From Nitzschia sp. DOCU1 (taxonomy: Eukaryota; Bacillariophyta; Bacillariophyceae; Bacillariales; Bacillariaceae): a stretch of DNA of 64,000 nt. The stretch is taken from NCBI GenBank assembly GCA_951394045.1, contig OX595994.1:1302001-1366000 (forward strand), written 5' to 3'. Below, in pieces: positions 11,115 through 21,769 of this stretch (its first letter is position 1; every line of letters starts with the position of its first letter). Position numbers and translations under genes: made by a program. Below the pieces are notes generated by a model. The model saw only the letters and a list, made by a program, of their open reading frames with translations. It did not search any database and was not told the DNA's origin.

Positions 11115-12403
11115 ATGAGTTCGAGCAATGATAACGATGCAGCGAGCCCCCAAGAGCGAGAACAGTCCGAGCGAGAACAAGTTCTAGAAGACTATCGCGC
11201 CAAGATTCGGGAACACCGAGAAGTCGAGGCTCGTTTGAAGCGCATGCGAGAAGACTGCAAAGGCCTTACGGCTCGTTATCAAAAAACCGAAGATGATTTG
11301 AGTGCTCTCCAAAGCGTCGGACAAATTATCGGTGATGTTCTAAAGAAACTGGACAATGAGCGTTTTATTGTCAAGGCATCGAGTGGGCCACGCTATGTTG
11401 TGGGTTGCCGCAGTCGTTTGAACCACGCGAGTCTCAAGCCCGGAACTCGTGTTGCGTTGGATATGACCACCTTGACGATTATGCGTGTGTTGCCACGAGA
11501 GGTGGACCCGACCGTCTTTCACATGCAAGCGTCGGAAGATGATGGTGGTGTCTCATTTGCGGATATCGGTGGATTGAATGAGCAGATTCGGGAATTGCGA
11601 GAAGTCATTGAATTGCCTCTGACGAACCCAGAGCTCTTTATTCGGGTGGGAATCAAGGTGGGTCAGAGTTTTACTACACTTTGGATACGATTGCAAGGTT
11701 CTAGTCTAACGTTTGTGTCTTCTTTCAGGCCCCCAAAGGTGTTCTCCTCTATGGCCCTCCAGGTACTGGAAAGACGCTTCTTGCCCGTGCCTTGGCTTGC
11801 AATATCAGTGCCACCTTTTTGAAAGTTGTTGCTTCGGCGATTGTCGATAAGTACATTGGAGAATCCGCTCGTATCATTCGTGAAATGTTCGGATTCGCAA
11901 GGGACCACGAACCTTGTGTCATTTTCATGGACGAGATTGATGCTATTGGAGGATCTCGTTTCAGCGAAGGTACTTCGGCGGATCGGGAGATTCAGCGTAC
12001 GTTGATGGAACTCTTGAACCAAATGGACGGTTTTGAAGAGCAAGGCCAAGTCAAGATGGTCATGGCTACCAATCGTCCTGATATTCTAGATCCGGCCTTG
12101 TTGCGACCCGGTCGTCTGGATCGTAAGATTGAAATCCCAGAACCCAACGAGACGCAACGATTGGAAATTCTAAAGATTCATGCCGCGAACATTACCAAGC
12201 GCGGAGATATTGACTACGAAAGTGTTGTCAAGCTTGCTGACGGTCTAAACGGGGCAGATATGAGAAATGTGTGCACTGAAGCTGGTCTATTCGCGATTCG
12301 AGCGGATCGGGACTATGTGCTCGAAGAAGATTTTATGAAGGCGGCCAGAAAGATTCTGGACAACAAGAAATTGGAGTCCAAGTTGGATTATAGTAAAGTG
12401 TAA
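11115..12403 (+). CDS. RPT4: 26S proteasome regulatory ATPase subunit RPT4
   Basis: Exons 11115-11657 and 11729-12403 with a GTGGGT donor and TTTCAG acceptor give 405 residues. An N-terminal coiled coil (about residues 15-75) precedes an OB domain and an AAA+ ATPase: Walker A GPPGTGKT, Walker [11 protein letters not shown], the SRH region [19 protein letters not shown] and an arginine finger. The subunit-specific segment [19 protein letters not shown] identifies RPT4 (PSMC6/S10b) rather than the other five RPT subunits. The protein is one of six ATPases in the base ring of the 26S proteasome, unfolding ubiquitinated substrates in nucleus and cytosol. The intron lies just before Walker A. A second ring member, RPT3, is at 44.0 kb. 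The ATG at 11115 was chosen because the upstream in-frame start is TTG. Confidence 0.96.
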
Positions 12404-12748
12404 ACTATCCAGAAATAACATTGGTGAAAAGACTCGTTCTACTATCGAACCGACGTTCTGGCAAGTGCTGACCTTTGTGGAGACTCCACAACTATATTAG
12501 TAGACACTCTTCATTGCTATGAATACTTCAGCTGTGATCCGTCCGTCACTCGTTTGTGTATGACCACCACGACCACTTTTTAGACGACTGAGGAATTCGT
12601 GACTGGGACCAGCCAAACCGTTTCTTTCGGTTTGAGCGCCGGCCTCGTCGGCATAGAGAAACTCGCCCGTTGCTCTTCAAAAACGCGAAACGGTCAAGTT
12701 GTGTCTACGACTACCAGTACGGCCCGTCGAAAAAGGCAGAACAAATTG
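12404..12748. other. Intergenic region
   Basis: 3' flank of RPT4 and leader of the next gene, which runs in the same direction. The frame of the next gene is open from 12599 without an ATG before 12749. No feature recognised. Confidence 0.5.
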
Positions 12749-13738
12749 ATGGCATTCAAACCATTGCAACACCATCGCGGCCGACGACTTACTTGTAGCT
12801 TACCACCAACAAGGACTTTCCCAACAATGTATTCACCCATGTCTGACCAGGAGGTTCCTGGATCTCCGTCATTGGGAATATTTCGATCGTCTCAGCGAAG
12901 AACCAAGAAAACGTTTGGGTCCGTAATGAAATCTCTTCGGCTTTCTCCTTCTCCCAAGAATCTCTCAAGAAAAGCAAAGAAGCAAGTGAATGAGAATGTG
13001 GAAACTTCAAAAGCACCCAAAACTCCGCGGCAGGTTTCGCCTGAAACAACTCTGGAATCTTCGGTCAAATGGCTCTCAAGTCAAAGTCTCGAAGACAACA
13101 AGAAGGGCCTTGAGCTACTTATTGTTTTGACCAAAATGAACAAGATTATATGTTCTCCTCGAGCAGATATATCCGATCGAATCGTTTCTGGGGGAAATGA
13201 TAGCACGGCTAACCGGGTACGGAATCTACTGCTGTCCTTCATGTGCGACGATATCGACTTGGACGCCACCGACAAGGATGACGGTTCAGCTGTTTCTGCG
13301 TTATCGGACGACTTTTTTGGGTTGGATGATGAGTCAACTTGGGACGATGATTTGGATGATGAGGACAACCTATCTGGTCGTCATTGGGGTGCCCTCCACT
13401 GCTTAACCTTGCGCGTCCTATCAAACTGTTTGGAGCACCTTGCCTCTCCGCGATCATTCAAATCCAACGCCAATATCTCGATCGACTACTCTGGGACGTT
13501 TTGGAATAGCATTATTCAAACGTTGCGCAAGAATATTGAGAGTGGAGTAAATGCGGAAGTGACTGGGTTTTCATTGCGATGCCTTCGGTTACTTGTAAGC
13601 TTGGATTCCAATATGATCCTATCAATGTTGAAATACACAATGCTTCCTTACATCATGAACTTGCAAGAATATGACGACTCTCAGAACTATCCGATGGTTC
13701 AGGAAGAGGCCACTAAATTGCTCAAACTTGTGGTATAA
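12749..13738 (+). CDS. Helical-repeat protein, paralogue of the 30.9 kb gene
   Basis: A 329-residue open frame from the ATG at 12749 (12827 is an alternative with a better ACA context before the ATG). The family is not recognised. The first about 110 residues are basic and Ser/Pro-rich; then comes a helical region (SVKWLSSQSLEDNKKGLELL), an acidic linker (STWDDDLDDEDN) and a C-terminal block with RHWGALHCLTLRVLSNCLEHL, GTFWNSIIQTLRKN, TGFSLRCLRLL and YTMLPYIMNLQEY. The same block in the same order occurs in the protein at 30922-31857, including the WG-LH, FW, TG-LRLL, LPY and E-A-KL positions, so the two are clear paralogues. An armadillo-like helical fold is plausible but unproven. No signal or membrane segment. 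Confidence 0.8.
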   Translation: MAFKPLQHHRGRRLTCSLPPTRTFPTMYSPMSDQEVPGSPSLGIFRSSQRRTKKTFGSVMKSLRLSPSPKNLSRKAKKQVNENVETSKAPKTPRQVSPETTLESSVKWLSSQSLEDNKKGLELLIVLTKMNKIICSPRADISDRIVSGGNDSTANRVRNLLLSFMCDDIDLDATDKDDGSAVSALSDDFFGLDDESTWDDDLDDEDNLSGRHWGALHCLTLRVLSNCLEHLASPRSFKSNANISIDYSGTFWNSIIQTLRKNIESGVNAEVTGFSLRCLRLLVSLDSNMILSMLKYTMLPYIMNLQEYDDSQNYPMVQEEATKLLKLVV

Positions 13739-14202
13739 GGGACATGGCACGGTGACGATTTAATGGGGAAATCGGCTCTCGTGTTGCACAAGAGTTGCTT
13801 TTATTTGGGGGATCAAGTCTGTCGACCATCGACTTGACTGTTTGTGGGAATCTACAGCATGAAATCGCGCTCACTCTCGATTTCAAAAATTTGGAAGTTT
13901 TATTTTACACAACGCTCGGCTACACTGGAGTCTCCCTACCTTTTCAGCACTGGATCCCAACTCCAAAGTTACTACTACTAGATACTCGAGTATGCTCAAA
14001 AGTAGAATGCAAAGACTGACTCGAGGTCGGAGCTTTCTGAGTGATATAGGGATTTAGTATCGAAACAATCCTAGGAAGTATGTATTATAGCAGTAACTGA
14101 ACTTAACAACAACAATGATCTCCTTCTGAGACCACGCCGCCACGCAGCCAAGTATCTCGAGTCATAGACACACGCATAATGTGATGCAGTACTCCGCTTC
14201 TA
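13739..14202. other. Convergent intergenic region
   Basis: 3' flanks of the helical-repeat gene and the protease gene. It contains a short CTA-rich run (TTACTACTACTAGATACTCG near 13970). No coding or RNA feature is supported. Confidence 0.5.
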
Positions 14203-16800
14203 CTACGGCAAGGCACCGTAGGCTGCAGCACGTAGTCCACTACTAGAGACGGTAGTGGTACCATCGTCACCTCCCTCATCATATCTGCCATAGAAATACA
14301 CCCGAACCTGTCTCAACATCTCCGGATTGGCCTCATCGACTCGAATTCCCCCACCGCAGGCGCAGCATGCCTCTCTCGCCGTGACATCCGCATTCGACGC
14401 CAGGTCGTCAACGCACGGATCGCTCGTGAGAACGGTGCCATCTGCACAAATCCCGGCAGCTACATATGTTGTGCAATCGGCAAAGCCAAGCGATTCTGAC
14501 GTCTCTGGGTCAAAGATCTCATACAGGTAGGGGTCGTCCAAGCAACCAACCAAAAAGTTGTCTTCCTCTTCGTCTACAATTCGCACTGTCCAGTTTCCGC
14601 CGATCGCCTCGCCGTAGTGTTTCACTGTCGTATATGTTGCTAAAACGTTGAACTCCGGCCTGTCACCAGGTACCAGGATGGATTCCGTACCAGTTGGTGA
14701 TTCCAAACGGATCGTCAAGTCTCCACGTGAAAAGTGACGAATGTCGAGAAGAACAGACACGTACTCAACTACAAACTCTGGTCCGTAGCCATCAACGGTT
14801 AGTGTCCAGAAGCTTGACTTCGAATCATCGTTGTAGATAGGGATGTCAATCACGCCGGAATCGAACGTGAGAGTTTTCTCGGGACCAATGTTGGTCCAAC
14901 CAAGCGACATGTTGACGGCGGCATGCGCATCAACGATACCAAAGCCATATTTGCTGGAATGAGAGAAGCCGTATCGATTCGTCTGCGACCATGCCCCGCC
15001 TTCGGCGTCAGTCGTTTGCGCTGTCTTGGCCAAAATTGCTTGGACGTCACGCCTACGAATTCAGCAGCAACGATGGAAAATGAGGTCAATTCAAGCCTAC
15101 GGGTGCGGATTGGTGGTGCAGACCAGAACCAACTGTTTAGTCCAAAATGATACGTACCATCCGAGCTGTGGGTTAGCCTCCAGCATCAAAGCTATCACTC
15201 CTGTCACGGTTGGGGCCGCAAAGCTCGTACCAACAGTAACGTCAAACTGGCAAACAACGAACCAAATAGTAAGCATCGTCATGAACGGAGGGAGCAGAAG
15301 TGAACCGCCACTCTTGCAACCAAGACGAATATTCCAGACTTACACATCCACCTCCAGCTTTCGCAACAATATTGTTCGCTACGTTTTCGTAGTCGCCGCC
15401 AGGGGCACTGATGAAAAGTGCTTCTCCGGGGGTGGAATACGATGCGTGCAGACCATCTTGTCCAACTGCACCGACAGAAATGGTGAACCGAGAGGATGCC
15501 TGCCCCAACGCGGACATATCCTCTCCATAGTAGTACCCATTACCCGCGGCAAAGACTATGAGAGGGATTGGTTAGGAACACCGGTAATCTGTTGCTATTC
15601 TCACACCACCCCGATTTCGCATGCTTACCAAAGATTGTACCACGCCCATTCCTTCCTTTTCTCACGGCGTTGGCAAAGAATTTTGCTTGGACTCTTGACA
15701 GCGTACCGGAAATGTAATCGCAGGAAACATAAATGTCCAAATAATCGGTGCAAGCAATAGGGTCATTCTCGAAGTTAAGTGTACAATAGGTCGTGATGGC
15801 ATCAATGCACGTTGATGGATCGTCAAACAACGTATCACATGTATTGCAGGGGTTATAAGGATGGTCAGGATCGAATGGGCACTCCGCAAGACGGCGTGTT
15901 TCTTCTTGGTTCTTGGGTTTGCACTGTGGTTGTTGGGAGAGGATCATACGTACGACCATCAACAAGATTAGCGTCAACGATACTCTTGTTGCAAGTTTGC
16001 CCACTTTAAAGCATACTTCATCATTCACTTACAGGAAGATTTCCCCAGCTGTTGCTTGAAATATCAATGAACTTCCAGCTCTTGTTAAAGCTTTGAAGAA
16101 TATCGTCAGGAGTAACTTCACTGGCCGCCCCACTATAGATGACACAGCTTGAAAGATTCACACCCGGGGCGATTCCAACCGCACATTCGTCATTTGAGCC
16201 TGCGGCACCAATGATCGACGCACAGGCCGTCCCATGGGTGTCGGCAGTATAGTTCTTTGGCAAATAGTTCGGGCAAGAGCGTTGCACATCAAATCTGCCC
16301 GCAAACTCAGGGTGGCTGGCGTCAACCCCGTTGTCGTTGACACGAACGTGAACACCGGCCCCAGTATATCCCATGGCCCAAACTTGAGCCACCTTGATCA
16401 TATCATAGCTCCATGTCATGGAATCATACAAAGGATCATTGAAGAAATTGTCCTGCCCCGCGGGATCACAAGTTTTAACCCAGTCCTTCGAATCAGGACA
16501 GTGAGTCACCTTCCCTAGAGAATCCCAAAAATCTTGGTCGGCCGGTCCCGAGAGACAGGTGGCATCGCCGGGACACCATAAGCAACCAGCCTCGACACAG
16601 CCAACACAATCGGCCCTGTATTGCTTACAGGGGTCACAATCGTAGCAGTCGGTGCCCTCGAGGCAAAAACCAAGGTCGGCATCGCACTCACCATCGGCTT
16701 GGTATGGACAATCATCGCTGGCGTAGTCGCAGGCGGCTTCAACCTTCGAGCGCCACGCTAACGAGAGCAATAAAATGGGTGGTGGGACAACAAACTTCAT
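14203..16800 (-). CDS. Kexin/subtilisin-like serine protease (S8) with P-like domain
   Basis: Five exons fit in one frame: 16800-16033, 15923-15629, 15555-15344, 15246-15158 and 15052-14203, giving 737 residues. A signal peptide (MKFVVPPPILLLSLAWRSKVEA) leads into a Cys-rich pro-region with CxxC clusters. The catalytic triad is present: Asp in NDNGVD near residue 155, His in DTHGTACAS near 185, oxyanion Asn in FAAGNG near 359 and Ser in GTSFAAP near 431. A beta-sandwich like the P domain of proprotein convertases follows (GDLTIRLESPTG...GNWTVRIVD), then a C-terminal Cys segment. Between NSWGNLP and the FANAVRKGRNG helix sits a roughly 70-residue Cys-rich insertion, unlike yeast Kex2. A secreted or endomembrane processing protease is likely. 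A copia element begins 188 bases upstream of the start codon. Confidence 0.9.
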
Positions 16801-16982
16801 CTCATTTCAACCTTCGAACAACAGGAAAAGTTTGTGCTGGAGCAGAGAATGTCGGGTTGCAACATAACGCGGCCCACAGCAACTGTGACTTGATGAAGGC
16901 TGCACAGAACATTGAAAGAATCGCCATTGGTACGAACGGTGGATGCCGCCCACTTCTCACCTCGGGTTTCGCTCCCTCCGAC

Positions 16983-16988
16983 AGCGAC
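16983..16988 (+). repeat. Flanking direct repeat of copia insertion, left copy
   Basis: AGCGAC immediately precedes the left LTR and recurs immediately after the right LTR (26315-26320). Copia elements usually make 5 bp target duplications, so the sixth base may be chance or the LTR may end one base later. Confidence 0.8.
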
Positions 16989-17314
16989 TGTCAGAAATGA
17001 CTCGTCTGTCTGTCAGCCGTTATGGTGGAATACCTGGAATCATGTGAATCGGAAAATGTTTCCGTTACTACAGTGCGCAACGGACTTACGTCAGTACTAC
17101 TGGGCGATACAACTATGATGGATCTAGAAGTTGATTGGATATGGTAATGAAGGAGCGATGGTATATGTTATATGGTTATGAAATGAAAAGATGATTATTC
17201 AGCGAAGATAAGTCGAAGGGAGACAAGATACAAGCAAATAGCGATAAGACCTTCTACTAGTTATTATTTTGTGGAACGAGAGTTTAGAACCCAAAAGTAC
17301 GGGAATTTCCAACA
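16989..17314 (+). repeat. Left LTR of copia element
   Basis: 326 bp from TGTCAGAAATG to TTTCCAACA, identical to the right LTR. It should hold the element's promoter; a CRE-like TTACGTCA lies at 17086-17093. Sequence identity between the two LTRs stops abruptly at 17314. Confidence 0.95.
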
Positions 17315-17489
17315 CGATTATAATCGTCAGGCCTGGGAAATCTACTTTTGAGTTTGTGAACATCAAGAGGTTACCAACACGGGAAGGATAGTACCTGTTG
17401 ACGACGATCGGCACGAGAACGATAGTATCTGTCGAGAGCGGTTGAAACGAAATCGCGTGTTATTTTGGTTAAGGAAAGCCTGCTGAAAG

Positions 17490-17873
17490 ATGGCAGACGA
17501 GGATAAGAGTTCGATTAAGATTGCCCCATTCTCTGGGAAGCAGACTGATTGGCCAGTCTGGAGAGAGAAGTTCATGGCCCGAGCACGTCGTAAGGGCTAT
17601 AAGAACATTCTAATTGGGAAAGATAAAGCGCCAGATGATTCTGAGGTGCTCGACAAAACAAAAGACAGCGACAAGCCGAAGATTGCACTTCGCGACGCCA
17701 ACGAGACGGCTTATGAAGCTCTACTTCTCCTAATTGATGGGGAACAAGCCACTGGTCGCGTTGCTTTCAACATTGTTCGTGGTTCTAATACGGAAGAGTT
17801 GGCCGATGGCGACGCCGCTCTCGCTTGGAAGCGCCTGTGCGACAAGTATGAGCCAAAGAGCGCGCCGTCTTGA
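17490..17873 (+). CDS. gag: Copia gag, N-terminal part ending at in-frame TGA
   Basis: 127 codons from the ATG at 17490. It reads like copia gag (PFSGKQTDWPVWREKFMARA; DAALAWKRLCDKYEPKSAPS). The same frame continues after the TGA at 17871 with LALKNEFNTKVL, which is the expected continuation of the gag helix, so the stop is inside a gag domain rather than at a gag/pol border. A CGA-to-TGA change would explain it. Truncated gag of this size would lack the zinc knuckles. Confidence 0.85.
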   Translation: MADEDKSSIKIAPFSGKQTDWPVWREKFMARARRKGYKNILIGKDKAPDDSEVLDKTKDSDKPKIALRDANETAYEALLLLIDGEQATGRVAFNIVRGSNTEELADGDAALAWKRLCDKYEPKSAPS

Positions 17874-20554
17874 CTTGCTCTAAAGAACGAATTTAACACG
17901 AAGGTGCTGAAAAATGCAAACCAAGATCCCGACATCTGGCTGACTGAGTTGGAAGACCTTCGAGTTCAACTCTTGAACGCTGGGTCGAAGATGACAGACG
18001 ATGAACTACTCGAACATGTCCTAAACAACCTCCCCAAGGAGTATGAGGTTGTGGTCTCGAAGCTGGAGGACAGACTTGGCGCCTCTAGCAACCCTTTGAC
18101 GATTGAAGACGTCCGTGCGGAGCTAACCTTAAAGTTCCAACGCCTATCGAAAGGAAAGGGACGATCGGGAGAAAACAGTGGCGGCGATGGTCATGAGACC
18201 GCCCTATTTGCTGGTGGTTTCAAGGGCAAGTGCAATGGCTGCGGCGAGTGGGGACACAAACGAGCCGATTGTCCAAGGAAAGGAAATGGCGGCAACAGCA
18301 ATAACAATTCAGGTGGTGGAAAGTTCACTGGCAAGTGCCACTATTGCAAGAAAGTTGGGCACAAGGCCGCCAACTGTCGAAAGAAGCAAGCGGATCAAGG
18401 GAAAGGCGGCGAGCAAGCGAATATGGCTGTCGATTCGAACGGCGGAAATGAAACCGAAACTTTGGAGCTCGCTTTTATGGCTGGAGCCGAAGACGACAAG
18501 GAATCGAACCTCTGGGTCGGTGATAGCGGCAACAGCTTTCACCTGACTGGATCTGATCAAGGCATGATTAATTGGGTCGAAGTGAATGAGCCAATTAAGA
18601 TTGCCAGCAACAAGATTATCTACGCCAAGAAAAAGGGGACGATTCCTATGACAGTTATTCCCATCGACGGGGATAGCTACTACTATGACATGGAAGAAGC
18701 CTACTACGTGCCTGATCTTGGTTCTCTAAACTTATTCTTGGTTACTAAAGGTTTGGACAGCGGATTCAAGCTCAGCAATGATGGCAAGACGATCATCATG
18801 ACCAAGGATAACAAGACCCTTCGTTTTGATCGCCACATCACTACGAAGAGGGGATGGATCGCCGCTGTCAAGATGGTACCCCGAACCGACGTTCGGATGG
18901 TTGTACCGAAGCTATCAAAGAACTCCAAGGTGGATGCCGAAGTGATTCATGATGTCTTTGGACATCTGAACAACGAATCAACTCGAGAGACCGCGAACTA
19001 CTATGGCCTTCGGATCCAAGGACAATTGCACCCCTGCGCCGACTGCTTGAAAGCGAAAGCGAGGCAAAAGAACATCGCGGCGACCGCTGAGAGCTCTAGG
19101 AGCACTGTACCCGGAGAGAGACTCGGATTCGACATCAGCTCCATCAAGGACCTAAGTCTTGGTGGATCCAAGTTCTGGCTGTTGATTGTTGACGAGGCGA
19201 CCGACATGTGCTGGTCCTTCTTCCTCAAGGCGAAGAGTGAGACCCCGAATCGTGTCCACGGATTGATTGTCGAGTTGAAGGACCGTCACAAGAAGGTCGT
19301 TCGCTTCCTACGTTGCGACAATGCGGGAGAGAACAAGAAGACGGAAGATTTCCTGAAGGAAAAAGGAATCGTTCCCCAATTCGAATACACTGCGCCAAAC
19401 ACTCCCCAACAGAACGGCAAGGTCGAAAGAAAGTTCGCCACGCTTTATGGAAGAATCAGGGCGACGTTGAATGCCCTCGATGCCGAGCAACACTTCCGAA
19501 CCAAGTTGTGGGCTGAAGCTGCCTCAACTATGACGCTGATGGAGAACATTGCGTTGAGAAAGCGGGGCGACAAACCTCCCTACACCAAGTTCTTCGGGTC
19601 GGACTGCAAGATTGTGCCCTACCTTCGAAAGTTCGGGGAGATTGCTGTGTTGACCGAGACTGGGTTGATTGCTGGCAAGCGTCCGAATAAAGGGACCGAG
19701 GCGATGTTTGTTGGGTATTCGAAGGACCATGCGATGGGTGTGTATCGCTGGTACTGCTTCGATACCGAGAGCATCAGAGAATCGCGAGATTGCCGGTTCC
19801 TGAACATGTCCTATCCTCAGTGGATGAGGAAGGACCAGCAGAAGAAGCTCCTATGGGAGGACGATGTACCCGACAAGATTGAGTCGGCACCGATGAGTAT
19901 TGTGCCGACTTCTGCTGCTCCAACCGCTGCGCCGACCGTTGCTGCTCCTGCTCCGGCTCCTGAAACCCCAACTCGACCCTCTGTTGACCCGCAAGGAACC
20001 GTCACCGTACCAACCCCAACTCCAGTGGTCACCAGGACCTATCCAAGTGCGAACGCCCGCCTCATCAGGGAATTGTCGCGTTTGGGGACCTCCTACAACC
20101 CCGAAGCCTCCCGAGCTGCGGAGGAAGCGAAACAACAAGAAGAAACCTTTGAAGAGCGGCTTGAGGCCGCGGAAGAAATGAGCGACATGGCCAGGGCGTT
20201 GTTCGGCTGCGATGTGGCGTTCCTTGCTGCACCGACATTGGAAGAGCCACCCCTGTCTGAAGAGGAAGGGACTTCGGAAGGGAAGACCCTGGATCGTCTG
20301 ATGGACGACCTTGACAGGACTGTGGCGGATGAGAAGTGCAGCGCGGATGAAAAGGGTGAGCGCTTGAGAGTCATTGTTGGACTCTTGAAGCATTTCATTC
20401 CAGCTACCTTTCAGGACGCCTACAATCATCCGAATTTGAAATTCCGAGACCGTTTTCGTAAGGCGATTCGAAAAGAGCTGCACGACATGCTTGCGCGCGG
20501 GGTATGGCGCAACATCAACAAGCGAGATGTGCCCCAGGGCAGACGCCTGGTTAA
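17874..20554 (+). CDS. pol: Copia gag C-terminus, protease and integrase segment
   Basis: Open from the codon after the TGA to the TTAA where the piggyBac element begins; the frame then runs about 80 more bases into the insertion before stopping at 20633. It carries both zinc knuckles, the DSG protease site, the H...H...CxxC and D-D-E integrase motifs, and a long Ala/Pro/Thr linker rich in VAAPAPAP-type sequence. If translated it would have to start internally, as no AUG in good context is evident right after the stop. Confidence 0.85.
20551..20554 (+). repeat. TTAA target duplication, left side of piggyBac
   Basis: TTAA in a Val-Lys codon context of copia pol (GG-TTAA). The partner copy is at 24549-24552. 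Removing one copy together with the element restores the reading frame into the RT domain, the signature of piggyBac transposition. Confidence 0.93.
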
Positions 20555-20598
20555 CCCCAATCAGGGTCAGGCCGTTTACAGACAATATAGCGTCGATA

Positions 20599-20653
20599 AA
20601 AAATCGTCTATTAAAAATTTAGCCGTCTGTTAACTTCTTTATAGACGATTTTT
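20599..20653. repeat. Subterminal 13-bp inverted repeat (hairpin), left end of piggyBac
   Basis: AAAAATCGTCTAT at 20599-20611 is perfectly complementary to ATAGACGATTTTT at 20641-20653, leaving a 29-base loop. It lies just inside the left terminus. It is followed by several TTAACC/TTAACCC repeats (20655-20692). It may serve transposase binding or transcription ending; both are guesses. Confidence 0.75.
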
Positions 20654-20787
20654 CTTAACCCATCCTTATCTCATCTTAACCCGTCTTAACCGAGTACTGA
20701 CTTTTCACGTACCTCCTCTCCCTCCGACGCAAAAATCCTTCCACCAATGCTGCTTCCACAAATCGCAACATCGGTGGCAACATTCGC

Positions 20788-21273
20788 ATGTTCAGTGAGC
20801 CGGGTCCTGACCCTCGTTTTATCACCTTCGACTTCCCCGATGAGATAACCGAGGAGGATGTTGTTGCTTTTCAGTTGTACTTGCGCAACTCGGGCAAGTT
20901 TTCAGCTGGCGCAACCTTGGCTCCAATCAATGAACCTGCTCCAAGCACCGCCACCACCGCCGTCCTTGCTGAGAAGCCATGCAACTATTGTCAACAGACC
21001 CCTTGCTTTGTGAACCAGGTTGTCGAGGGTTCGGGTGGTAAGACCATGTTCGAGTTCATCATCGCCGGCAAAGGCGACGAACTCAAGGAACAGGGTGTGC
21101 CAAATCACGAGATTCGCCACGCCCTCTATCGCGACGCAACTGCCTTTATCAACGGTTATCTCGGTAAGGGTAAACGCAAAAAACTGCCTGTGTGCGTCGA
21201 GGGCGAGATTCGCGATTGTTTCCCATCGAAAGATGGTGTCTACACAGGGTTCAAGAAAGGTTTCTTGAACTAG
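20788..21273 (+). CDS. Accessory protein of the piggyBac-like element, unknown function
   Basis: 161 codons, opposite in direction to the transposase and convergent with its 3' end. The N-terminus is acidic (FDFPDEITEEDVVAF), followed by a CNYCQQTPCF motif that could bind metal, then a conserved-looking C-terminal block: NHEIRHALYRDATAFINGYL, GKGKRKKLPVCVEGEIRDCF and YTGFKKG. The pattern of basic and Cys/aromatic residues suggests a compact nucleic-acid-binding domain. I have the impression that similar small ORFs accompany transposons in other algae and oomycetes, but I cannot confirm a family name. Good open frame, sensible composition and a position wholly inside the element support it as a real gene of the transposon. 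Confidence 0.7.
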   Translation: MFSEPGPDPRFITFDFPDEITEEDVVAFQLYLRNSGKFSAGATLAPINEPAPSTATTAVLAEKPCNYCQQTPCFVNQVVEGSGGKTMFEFIIAGKGDELKEQGVPNHEIRHALYRDATAFINGYLGKGKRKKLPVCVEGEIRDCFPSKDGVYTGFKKGFLN

Positions 21274-21310
21274 TAGTCCTCTGCTTTAATAGTAGTAACA
21301 GTATTCTAGT

Positions 21311-21769
21311 TTATACAGTAATACTTGGACTTTTATTCTTCTTCTTCACCGGTCCGTGTAGTACCCGTAGTTGTACCAGCACTGGGTGTGACCTCTTCGG
21401 CCTTTTGCTTTTTCCGCCCCAAATCTCCTGGCCTACCTCACTTCTTATTATGTCGTGGCAAGACATCGACTCCGGAAACAATTCGTGGATTTTCCTTTTC
21501 GTCGAGAGAAGATGTTCATGGGTGTTTACCCCACAAGTCACGCAGTGATAGACTGCCTTTCGGGTTCCTGCAGTCTTATCCTGCGCGAAATTCGCGTCTG
21601 TTTTACAGACGATGCATCTTCCGCCTGCCCCTCTTGCCTCTACTAGCTGGCATTTTGTTGCAACGTTCGTAGTCGCCCTCGTCCCCTCACGTACCCTTGT
21701 AGGAATTTCGACGCCTCTGTCACGACCCACTGCGAAGGGCATGGGAGTGTTCAGTAGGTCGTCGGCCAC
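21311..21769 (-). CDS. piggyBac transposase, C-terminal Cys-rich region (separate frame)
   Basis: This frame holds RCIVCKTDANF and YHCVTCGVNTHEH, a CxxC...HCxxC arrangement like the Cys-rich tail that binds DNA ends in piggyBac transposases. It overlaps the end of the core frame by a few codons and is shifted by one base. Reading LNRT from the core directly into KFQAP-type sequence in this frame gives the usual tail continuation, so one missing base in an A run near 21788-21791 would explain the break. Confidence 0.7.
   Translation of the reverse strand: MADDLLNTPMPFAVGRDRGVEIPTRVREGTRATTNVATKCQLVEARGAGGRCIVCKTDANFAQDKTAGTRKAVYHCVTCGVNTHEHLLSTKRKIHELFPESMSCHDIIRSEVGQEIWGGKSKRPKRSHPVLVQLRVLHGPVKKKNKSPSITV

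Noticed and set aside
19851..20585. Minus-strand open frame of about 244 codons within copia pol
   Set aside because: Antisense to the integrase and linker codons; composition is a mirror of that low-complexity linker.
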